The translations under genes were made by a program, and so were the position numbers. From Methyloversatilis universalis EHg5 (GTDB lineage: Bacteria > Pseudomonadota > Gammaproteobacteria > Burkholderiales > Rhodocyclaceae): 64,000 nt of DNA. Positions within the stretch are counted from its first letter, which is position 1, and each line of letters starts with the position of its first letter. This document shows positions 41,864 to 48,413 of this stretch, one piece after another. The stretch covers positions 202,168-266,167 of the forward strand of contig NZ_KB900539.1 of assembly GCF_000378945.1 (NCBI RefSeq), written 5' to 3'. A model generated the notes under the pieces. It was not told where the DNA came from and searched no databases. It saw only the letters and a list, made by a program, of their open reading frames with translations.

Positions 41864-41924
41864 GGTGTCAGCCTTTCATCGGAAATGCGGGTGCGGATTG
41901 CGCGCCCTGGGCTTTGCCCGGGAT

Positions 41925-42014
41925 CGTGGGAGCGACGCCTCGTCGCGATACGGCCTCGGTCACGCGCCGGCGCTCGAGCCACCTCCGCATCGCGGCGGGG
42001 GCGCCGCTCCCACG
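41925..42014. repeat. Inverted pair of REP elements between ureF and ureG (BIME-like)
   Basis: One copy (41925-41949) reads CGTGGGAGCGACGCC then TCGTCGCGAT; the facing copy (41989-42014) is the reverse complement of the element at 27394. The two are about 40 bp apart, head to head, inside the urease operon. The mRNA could fold them into a long hairpin that alters ureG expression or stability. Confidence 0.8.
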
Positions 42015-42053
42015 GGGATTTGCAGCGGTAGCTGGGGTGCGGTGCGGCGGTGC

Positions 42054-42731
42054 TCATGATCTGAACAGCCGCGAGTACTGGGTTTCATGCCGGCAGCTGG
42101 CGAGCGCGAGGCCGGGCGCGAAATTGCTCCAGTCTTCGCGCGGCAGTTCGAGCGCGGCGGCGACCCGGGCCGGCATCGCCTCGCCCAGCGCCATCAGCAG
42201 CCGCTGGCCGGCGGTCTGGCCCAGCGGCACAGCCTTGATCGCGGCCATCACCTGGTTTTCCGCCCAGGCCCAGGCCCAGGCGGTCAGCGCCGGTTCGACT
42301 GGCACGCCCAGCGCCACCGCGGCGCCGGACCACGCGGTCGGGTAAGCCATGTCGCCGCCGTCTGCCAGCCGCGCCGCGACCGCGCCGCATTCCGGCAGCG
42401 CCTTCAGCAGCTGCAGGCAGGAATAGCCCATCTGCACGGTTTCGGCGCGCAGCTCCGCCGCCTCGCGGCTGGCCAGGTAGTCGTCGTTCAGTTCGAGCAC
42501 CGCGACGACATCGTCGGCTGCCCAGGCGCGCATCAGCGCGGCCAGCAGCGGCAGTTCGAAGGTGGTGATGCCGGCGTCGAACACCGCGGCGATCCAGTCG
42601 CCAGCGTCCGCCTCGGTCCGGATCGCCCCGCAATCGACCTGCCATTCCAGCCCCTGCGAATAGCTGAAGGCACCCACCGGCAGCGTCGGGCTGGCCAGAT
42701 GCAGCAGGCGGACCAGGGCCAGCGTGTTCAT
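42054..42731 (-). CDS. ureF: Urease accessory protein UreF
   Basis: A 225-aa all-helical chaperone acting in the UreDFG complex. Family features are [22 protein letters not shown], a central [23 protein letters not shown] and the late [22 protein letters not shown], with the conserved ending [14 protein letters not shown]. Starts inside the last codons of ureE (4-bp overlap), showing translational coupling. Confidence 0.95.
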   Translation of the reverse strand: MNTLALVRLLHLASPTLPVGAFSYSQGLEWQVDCGAIRTEADAGDWIAAVFDAGITTFELPLLAALMRAWAADDVVAVLELNDDYLASREAAELRAETVQMGYSCLQLLKALPECGAVAARLADGGDMAYPTAWSGAAVALGVPVEPALTAWAWAWAENQVMAAIKAVPLGQTAGQRLLMALGEAMPARVAAALELPREDWSNFAPGLALASCRHETQYSRLFRS

Positions 42732-43222
42732 GCGCCGCCGCCGAACAGGTGCAGCCTGGCGCCGGTCTGTTCGGCGTGCGCGTGCGTGTGATGCGCCGGG
42801 TGGCCGCCGTAGGCGCCGGCTTCCGGCTCGAACGGCGCCTGCGTCTCCTGCACATCGAGGCCGAGGCCGGCCAGCATCTGCGCCAGCACATGGTCGGCGG
42901 CCAGCCGCAGCAGACCCGGCTGCACCTCGACCGCGACATGGCGGTTGCCGAGGTGGTAGGCGGCGCGCGCGATCAGCAGCGCATCTGCGCTGCGTGCCTC
43001 GATCACCGACTCCGGCGCGGCCTGCACCGCGATCACGCGGCCGTCATTGCCGGCCAGCCGGTCGCCGCCGCGCAGTATCGTGCCGCGCGGCAGGAAGAGC
43101 CCGACCTCCTCGCCCGAATCCAGGCGCGTGCGCAGCCTGCACTTGGCGCGCAGTTCGAAGTTCAGCGTCAGCGTATCGGCCGGCACGGGGTCGGCCGGCG
43201 CGAAGGTTTCGATCAGCAGCAT
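42728..43222 (-). CDS. ureE: Urease accessory nickel chaperone UreE
   Basis: A 164-aa nickel carrier. It has an N-terminal peptide-binding domain ([30 protein letters not shown]) and a metal-binding domain ([28 protein letters not shown]). A histidine-rich tail follows ([13 protein letters not shown]). It is the first urease gene after the inserted restriction locus: hsdM ends 38 bp upstream. A small hairpin GTCGGG/CCCGAC lies in that junction. Confidence 0.95.
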   Translation of the reverse strand: MLLIETFAPADPVPADTLTLNFELRAKCRLRTRLDSGEEVGLFLPRGTILRGGDRLAGNDGRVIAVQAAPESVIEARSADALLIARAAYHLGNRHVAVEVQPGLLRLAADHVLAQMLAGLGLDVQETQAPFEPEAGAYGGHPAHHTHAHAEQTGARLHLFGGGA

Positions 43223-43260
43223 GTCGGGTGAAGAGTGGGTGCCCGACTGCGGAAAAGCAG

Positions 43261-44718
43261 TTATCGCGCCAGCCCGGCCGCCACGTCGCGAAAGGATTGC
43301 AGCGCCGCTTCCAGGTGCTCGATGATTTCCTGCTGCAGCACGTCCGGCGGCGGCAGGTCGTCCAGTTTGTCCAGGCTGTCGTCCTTCAGCCAGAACACGT
43401 CCAGACTGGCCTTGTCGCGCGCCACCAGCGTTTCATAGCTGAAGTGGCGGAAGCGCTCGGTCTCCACCCGCTCGTGCCGGTTGTCTGGGCGATAGCAGGC
43501 GATGAAGTCCTGCAGATCAGCCAGCTTCAGCTGCCGCGTCTTCAGCGTGAAGTGCATATTGGTGCGCAGGTCGTAGATCCACACCCCTTTTGTGTGCACG
43601 CGCCCGTCCTTCGGGCGCGCATCGAAGAACAGCATGTTCGCCTTCACCCCCTGTGCGTAGAAGATGCCGGTGGGCAGGCGCAGCAGCGTATGCACATCGC
43701 AGGTCTCCAGCAGCTTGCGCCGTATCCGCTCGCCGGCACCGCCCTCGAACAGCACGTTGTCCGGCAGCACGACGGCCGCCTGGCCGGTGTCCTTCAGGAT
43801 GGTGACGATGTGCTGCAGGAAGTTGAGCTGCTTGTTCGACGTGGTTTCCCAGAAGTCCTGCCGCTGATAGGTCAGCGCGTCGCGGTCTTCCTCGCCGTCC
43901 TCATTGGTGATGGTCATGCTGCTCTTCTTGCCGAAGGGCGGATTGGCCAGCACGTAGTCGTAGCGTTTGCCGGGGTCGGCGATCAGTGCGTCGGTGCGTT
44001 CCACCAGCGGTTCGCCATCCAGCTCGCCGATGTTGTGCAGAAACAGGTTCATCAGGCACATGCGGCGAGTGCCCGGCACGATTTCATTGCCGTGGAAGGT
44101 CTGGTCGCGCAGGAATTCCTTCTGCCGCTTGTTCAGGTTTGCGCCCGGCCGGTTCAGCCAGTTGTAGGCGCCGAGAAAGAAGCCGCCGGTGCCGCAGGCG
44201 GGGTCGGCGATGGTTTTCATCGGCGCCGGCTGCACGCAGGCCACCATGGCCTCGATCAGCGCGCGCGGCGTGAAGTACTGGCCGGCCCCGCTCTTGGTGT
44301 CTTCCGCGTTCTTCTGCAGCAGGCCCTCGTACAGATCGCCCTTGGTGTCGGTGTCCAGGCTGATCCAACGCTCGGCGTCGATCATTTGCACCAGCCGCGC
44401 CAGCTTGGCCGGGTCCTGTATCTTGTTCTGCGCCTTGAAAAAGATGGCGCCCAGCATGCCGGGCTCCTGTCCCAGCTTGTGCAGCACGCTCAGGTAATGC
44501 GCCTCCAGCGGTTCGCCGGTACGGCTGCGCAGCGTCGTCCAGTCACAGCTTTTCGGGATGTGGGTGTTCCGGTTGTACGGCGGCTCGGAGTATTCATGCG
44601 CCAGCTTCAGGAACAGCAGATAGGTGAGCTGTTCGAGGTAGTCGCCATAGCCCACGCCGTCGTCGCGCAGCGTGTGGCAAAAATTCCAGACCTTCTGGAC
44701 GAGGGAGGATGCGTTCAT
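43261..44718 (-). CDS. hsdM: Type I restriction-modification DNA methyltransferase subunit HsdM
   Basis: A 485-aa N6-adenine methylase. An N-terminal HsdM_N helical domain ([39 protein letters not shown]) is followed by SAM motif I ([19 protein letters not shown]) and the catalytic motif [27 protein letters not shown] is typical of type I M subunits. It should act as M2S and, with HsdR, in R2M2S. Unusually it is the last hsd gene, separated from the others by a 670-bp repeat-filled gap, so it probably has its own promoter. Only 38 bp separate its stop from ureE. Confidence 0.96.
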   Translation of the reverse strand: MNASSLVQKVWNFCHTLRDDGVGYGDYLEQLTYLLFLKLAHEYSEPPYNRNTHIPKSCDWTTLRSRTGEPLEAHYLSVLHKLGQEPGMLGAIFFKAQNKIQDPAKLARLVQMIDAERWISLDTDTKGDLYEGLLQKNAEDTKSGAGQYFTPRALIEAMVACVQPAPMKTIADPACGTGGFFLGAYNWLNRPGANLNKRQKEFLRDQTFHGNEIVPGTRRMCLMNLFLHNIGELDGEPLVERTDALIADPGKRYDYVLANPPFGKKSSMTITNEDGEEDRDALTYQRQDFWETTSNKQLNFLQHIVTILKDTGQAAVVLPDNVLFEGGAGERIRRKLLETCDVHTLLRLPTGIFYAQGVKANMLFFDARPKDGRVHTKGVWIYDLRTNMHFTLKTRQLKLADLQDFIACYRPDNRHERVETERFRHFSYETLVARDKASLDVFWLKDDSLDKLDDLPPPDVLQQEIIEHLEAALQSFRDVAAGLAR

Positions 44719-44747
44719 GGGGTATCAGGGGTTCCGGCGAGCGCCCG

Positions 44748-44829
44748 GGATAACAAGGGCGCTGCAAGTTGCTGTTTTGGTTGTAAAAATTTTTCAGCCT
44801 AGTTTGTTATCCAGGTGGTCGGATAACAA
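44748..44829 (-). repeat. 82-bp module A of the hsdM upstream array
   Basis: Half-site GGATAACAA (44748-44756), then 47 bp, then the palindrome TTGTTATCC-N8-GGATAACAA (44804-44829). The inner 47 bp contains GCAAG and CTGTTTT at the same offsets as in modules B and C. The half-site lies about 30 bp upstream of the hsdM ATG. This is the copy nearest hsdM and the most diverged inside. Confidence 0.85.
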
Positions 44830-44932
44830 ACTGTTCACTCCGACTATCCTTCCGGCGGGCGTGAAAGCTTCCATGACAAGGCGCCCGCCGCCTGAGAATT
44901 CTGCATCCGGCGATGGCTGAGCGCGTTTCGGG

Positions 44933-44962
44933 CGAAGGTTATCAACATGTTTACAACCTTCG
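44933..44962. repeat. 30-bp imperfect palindrome in the hsdM upstream gap
   Basis: Arms CGAAGGTT and AACCTTCG flank a symmetric centre around AACATGTT; 26 of 30 positions obey the symmetry. It differs from the GGATAACAA palindromes and occurs once, midway between modules A and B. A second regulator site is possible. Confidence 0.6.
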
Positions 44963-45093
44963 AATGCAGTCATCACGATGGCCAGATCCGCTCAGCGCCC
45001 TGGATGACGGACATTGGTATGGTGTTCGCCATCGCTGCAGGCTGCGTGCTGGCAGTCCGTGTGCACGGGCGGATGGGCCATTTGCAGCTTCAA

Positions 45094-45175
45094 GGATAAC
45101 AAATTGTCAGCAAGCTACTGTTTGGAAAAACATTTTTCTGTTTCTGCCGTTGTTATCCTGCTGATCGGATAACAA
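45094..45175 (-). repeat. 82-bp module B of the hsdM upstream array
   Basis: Same geometry as module A: half-site GGATAACAA at 45094-45102, palindrome at 45150-45175, offset exactly 56 bp. Inside are AGCAAG, ACTGTTT and CATTTTTCTG. Thirteen bases after it comes the small hairpin GGTTA-N8-TAACC (45189-45206), also found after module C. Confidence 0.85.
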
Positions 45176-45188
45176 ACTTCTCTGCACC

Positions 45189-45206
45189 GGTTAGGCTGGA
45201 TTAACC
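45189..45206. repeat. Short hairpin repeat GGTTA-N8-TAACC, copy 1
   Basis: GGTTAGGCTGGATTAACC; differs by one base from the copy at 45377-45394. Each copy follows an 82-bp module by 12-13 bp, so the full repeated unit is about 112 bp. Confidence 0.7.
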
Positions 45207-45236
45207 AGACCGCCCGCTTCATCACGCTTCCCCGGT

Positions 45237-45262
45237 CTGTTATCCAGATATCTGGATAACAA
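45237..45262. repeat. Fourth GGATAACAA palindrome (isolated)
   Basis: CTGTTATCC, an AGATATCT spacer, then GGATAACAA. The central 24 bp form a perfect palindrome because the spacer is itself symmetric. It stands 21 bp before the half-site of module C and has no half-site of its own at the 56-bp offset. Confidence 0.85.
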
Positions 45263-45282
45263 CAGGCTGGCTGTCGGTTCGC

Positions 45283-45364
45283 AGATAACAATGCGCCAGC
45301 AAGTAACTGTTTCGAATGTGATTTTCTGACTGTCCCCGTTGTTATCCTGCGGGTCGGATAACAA
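45283..45364 (-). repeat. 82-bp module C of the hsdM upstream array
   Basis: Half-site AGATAACAA (one mismatch) at 45283-45291 and palindrome at 45339-45364, again exactly 56 bp apart. Inner landmarks CAGCAAG, AACTGTTT and ATTTTCTG align with module B. It ends 24 bp before the stop of the AlbA_2-type gene. Confidence 0.85.
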
Positions 45365-45376
45365 AACCTTCCGGCT

Positions 45377-45394
45377 GGTTAGGCTGGACTAACC
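45377..45394. repeat. Short hairpin repeat GGTTA-N8-TAACC, copy 2, overlapping a stop codon
   Basis: GGTTAGGCTGGACTAACC covers the TAG stop of the AlbA_2-type gene (45389-45391). Copy 1 at 45189 therefore looks like a duplicate of a segment that included the end of this gene. Confidence 0.7.
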
Positions 45395-46891
45395 GGGATC
45401 TCCACCGTCTTCCAGTCCGTCGGGCAGCAGGTCATCCTGTGCGATGTCGTCCTGCTGGGGCTTGTAATAGACCATATTGCGTTTGCCCCGGGTGGGGTCG
45501 GCCACCAGCACGCCCTGGGCGACCCAGCGCTTCAGCAGCTTTGACGATCTGAGTGTGTCCAGGCTGGCGATCCGGCACAGATCCGCGTTGCCGATCGAGC
45601 CATGGCGGTCTATCCAGTCGCTCACCTGTTCCCAGACGGGTGGGCGCTCTTCGTTCAGCAGCATGAGCATGATGGCTTCCTGCGCCTGTTCCTTCTGTTC
45701 CGAATAGAACGGGGGGAACAGTTTGCTCGCCTGCATCACGCTGAACATCATGCGCACGCCCTCGCCGGCATCGACATTCGGCGGATCGGGAAATTCACGC
45801 AGGTTGCGGGCCAGCAAGGGGTTGCGCGAGAAGGACCCGGCGCGCTGTATGGTGGCGGCGCTGATCCTGCCGGCGAACAGGCCGGGGCTTTCGATCTCGA
45901 TGCGGTTGTCGAAAATGCGGATCCGGATGTCGCGGTTCAGGTGGTAGTCGCGGTGAATCACCGCATTGGTGATGGCTTCCTTGATCACCCGCTCCGGGTA
46001 ACGGTGAACGGTGCGAAAGCCGGAGGCGGCCAGCGTCAGTCCCTCGGCCAGTTCATCCATCAGGTAGGCGTGGGCACGCGCGATCTGCTGGTACAGCGGG
46101 CCGGAAATCGTTCTCGGCGTCTTCTTCAGGTTCGGAACTTCGCCTTCTTCGATCTTGTTGCCGCGGTAATGGAACACCCGGATGTCCGCCCGTGTGCCCG
46201 ACGCCGCCAGCAGCGCACCCGGCTCGTCGGCGAACAGTAATACCGCTGCGCGCCGAGGTTTCAGCTCAGCGCCGACTTGCTGTGCCAATCCAATGCTTTT
46301 CAACTGTTTTGGCAGGTCGCTGCCTGATAGCCCCCGTGCTTGTCGGAACAGGCGCCAGGCATCGGTATCGAGCAAGTCGAAGTCGACATCAACCGGCTCC
46401 GATTCCGCACTGCGCACGCCGCGCCGGTAAGACAGTTCGGTGATTTCGGTTGCGTTCATCACCCGGTTGCTAGCCTCGCCGCGCATCCAGGTGCCGCCAT
46501 CGAGTATCGAGTGCACCTTGTCACTGCGCGGTATGACGACGCGCAGCAGGGCGCCCTCTGTCCCGTCGCGCAATGTGCAGGGCAGGCGCTGCAGCTTCAC
46601 GTCTTCCACCGCCGGCAGCAGATGTGTCGCCAGCTTGCGCTGCAGTTCGTCCACGGCTTCCGGGTTCTCGCCGATGCCGTACAGCCGGTCGCTGCCTTTC
46701 GCCTTGGCGAGGTCTTCCATGCCCAGCAGCAGTGAACCACCCTCGGTATTCGCCATCGCACAGATCGTTTCGAGCGCCTTGCCCACCATTTTTCCGGACA
46801 CGCGCTTGCATTCGAAGCGCAGGCTCTCGGGAGCCTGCAGCATCAATCTGAGCAGGGCTCGGCTCACTCCCTCCGGCAAGGCTTCATGCAT
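45389..46891 (-). CDS. AlbA_2 / RecG-like ATP-binding transcriptional regulator within the hsd locus
   Basis: A 500-aa protein. The N-terminal AlbA_2 (Schlafen-like) domain shows ESLRFECKRVSG and ICAMANTEGGSLLLGMED. The middle matches the C-terminal domain of RecG-like regulators (YPERVIKEAITNAVIHRDYHLNRDIRIRIFDNRIEIESPG, a GHKL-like core). A winged-helix-like tail follows (ERPPVWEQVSDWIDRHGSIGNADLCRIASLD). The ATG at 46891 has GGAG 8 bases upstream and overlaps hsdS by 8 bp. Such proteins often accompany type I loci, and regulatory or nuclease-related roles have been suggested. It is a candidate binder of the adjacent palindrome array; this is inference. Confidence 0.85.
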   Translation of the reverse strand: MHEALPEGVSRALLRLMLQAPESLRFECKRVSGKMVGKALETICAMANTEGGSLLLGMEDLAKAKGSDRLYGIGENPEAVDELQRKLATHLLPAVEDVKLQRLPCTLRDGTEGALLRVVIPRSDKVHSILDGGTWMRGEASNRVMNATEITELSYRRGVRSAESEPVDVDFDLLDTDAWRLFRQARGLSGSDLPKQLKSIGLAQQVGAELKPRRAAVLLFADEPGALLAASGTRADIRVFHYRGNKIEEGEVPNLKKTPRTISGPLYQQIARAHAYLMDELAEGLTLAASGFRTVHRYPERVIKEAITNAVIHRDYHLNRDIRIRIFDNRIEIESPGLFAGRISAATIQRAGSFSRNPLLARNLREFPDPPNVDAGEGVRMMFSVMQASKLFPPFYSEQKEQAQEAIMLMLLNEERPPVWEQVSDWIDRHGSIGNADLCRIASLDTLRSSKLLKRWVAQGVLVADPTRGKRNMVYYKPQQDDIAQDDLLPDGLEDGGDPG

Positions 46892-48413
46892 GCGCAGATC
46901 TCCTTTTGCGTCGGGCTGGGTCGCTTGAGACACGTTCTTCGCGCTCGGCGCGGATGCGCGCGAGCAGGGCGCTGGCCGGCTCGTCATCCGGGTCCTGCGG
47001 TACGAGCCGGCCGGAGAAGGCGGCTTTGAGGAGATTTTTGCGTTGGGCGGTGGATTGTCGAAGTCCAAGTTCAATCGACGCTTCCTGCAACTTGATCGCT
47101 TCAATCTCTTGGGAAACTCGCTCGAGTATTTCCCTTGCCTCATCGGTGGGAGGCACGGGAACGGGAAAGGCCCGGAGAATGCCCATATTGATAGAAGCCA
47201 GATTCGTCGTCTGTTTGCCCGCTTGCTGAAACCACGATTTTCCGAACGTATTGCCGTGGTGAGAAACGAACTCGGACAGCACCTCGGGTAGATAAGGCCG
47301 CATGCGGAAGACGTGGTTCTGGTGAATGCACTCCGCTACTTCGTCACGCCAAACCCAGCCCCTGCCTAACTTGTCACGATCACCACCTTCATTGAACAGC
47401 ACATCTCCGTTCCGAAGCGTCAGCTCTTCAATGTCTCGCTCACTCGCCATGATCTTCTTGGTCTCGGTAAGGTCGAGAAAGCCACGCTGAACGTTCGCGA
47501 CGCGCAGGTAGGCTATTTCGCGCAAAGAAACGCCCGGAGTCTGTTTTGATCCTTTGGCTACACCCGATACGATCTCTCCCAACATATCGAGACTGGCCCA
47601 AATCCATCTGGCAGGCAGCGATGACAGATCGGAGGTATCAGGTTGCACCGGCTCGGGATACTTCGCCTGCCACCCCTTCGGCGGCATCTTGCCCTGTTCC
47701 TCGAACTTCGCCAGTTGTCGCGCTTCCCAGCGGGCGCGGCGTTCGGTGAGGATGCGGGCGAGCAGGTCGGCGCCGGTCTCCAGGGATTCGCCGTGCGCGG
47801 CGCGCTGGGTGCGCCAGTCGGCGGTGAGGGCGCCTTCGACCGCGGCTTTCAGCAGCGATTGCCGGTACAGCGCCAGCTTCTTCTGTGCCGCCTTCAGTTC
47901 GGCCACGCCGGCGTCGAGGTCGGACAGCAGTTCTTCGAGCTTTTCGACGATGCGGTTTTGTTCAAGGCGCGGAGCGATAACAAGCGGAATCCGCTTCATC
48001 GCCGAACTCGTCAACTTAAGCCGTGTTGAGCCTGAAACATGGGGCTGGTAGTCGACGGTGTTGAGTTGATGGCACAGGAACCTGTTGTCGAGCAGAGCTT
48101 CGACACCCTGAAGTACATGCGCATGGTTATTGACCCAGAATCGGCCAGTCACACAGTACGCCTTGTCGCGAGAAGGGTCGAGGAATGGAGCTCCATCCTC
48201 TCCAAGAAGCACTCGCTCGCCTTCTGATCGAAAGTCATCAATCCAACCGGCCTGACCGGTTGCTCCATAGTACGGATAAAGCTCGCCTTCCTTTTTGCCC
48301 GCAAGACGTTTCGTTCTTTCCTCTGAATTGACCGGTTCGCGCTCGAAGTCAAGGAGCTCTACTGCGTCCTCCAATCTTACTTCGACCCAACCTTTAGGGA
48401 GTACGCGGCTCAA
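46884..48413 (-). CDS. hsdS: Type I restriction-modification specificity subunit HsdS
   Basis: A 509-aa two-half DNA-recognition protein. Target-recognition domain 1 (about residues 1-150) ends in the first helical spacer (EQNRIVEKLEELLSDLDAGVAELKAAQ). Domain 2 (about 270-420) ends in the second (AREILERVSQEIEAIKLQEASIEL). Both spacers close with the repeat QRKNLLKAAFSGRLVPQD or LYRQSLLKAAVEGALTADW. The start is TTG at 48413 and overlaps the hsdR stop (TTGA), so translation is coupled. The recognition-domain DNA looks less GC-rich than its surroundings, as is common for HsdS. Recognition site unknown. Confidence 0.93.
   Translation of the reverse strand: MSRVLPKGWVEVRLEDAVELLDFEREPVNSEERTKRLAGKKEGELYPYYGATGQAGWIDDFRSEGERVLLGEDGAPFLDPSRDKAYCVTGRFWVNNHAHVLQGVEALLDNRFLCHQLNTVDYQPHVSGSTRLKLTSSAMKRIPLVIAPRLEQNRIVEKLEELLSDLDAGVAELKAAQKKLALYRQSLLKAAVEGALTADWRTQRAAHGESLETGADLLARILTERRARWEARQLAKFEEQGKMPPKGWQAKYPEPVQPDTSDLSSLPARWIWASLDMLGEIVSGVAKGSKQTPGVSLREIAYLRVANVQRGFLDLTETKKIMASERDIEELTLRNGDVLFNEGGDRDKLGRGWVWRDEVAECIHQNHVFRMRPYLPEVLSEFVSHHGNTFGKSWFQQAGKQTTNLASINMGILRAFPVPVPPTDEAREILERVSQEIEAIKLQEASIELGLRQSTAQRKNLLKAAFSGRLVPQDPDDEPASALLARIRAEREERVSSDPARRKRRSAHA

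Noticed and set aside
45094-45102. Lac operator-like sequence (GGATAACAA)
   Set aside because: Only the half matches by chance. The palindrome arms and 8-bp spacer differ from LacI-family operators, and no LacI-type regulator is nearby.
44794-45164. Small ORFs (60 aa minus, 83 aa plus) in the hsdM upstream gap
   Set aside because: No ribosome-binding sites, no family features, and they run through the palindromic repeats.
44748-45364. CRISPR array
   Set aside because: Repeats are palindromes with 8-bp centres and irregular distances between units; there are no unique 30-40 bp spacers and no cas genes.
45177-45394. Integron attC site, because GTTAGGC matches the R' core GTTRRRY
   Set aside because: No matching R'' core at the other end, no integron integrase, no cassette-like gene; the 8-nt loop hairpin is too small.
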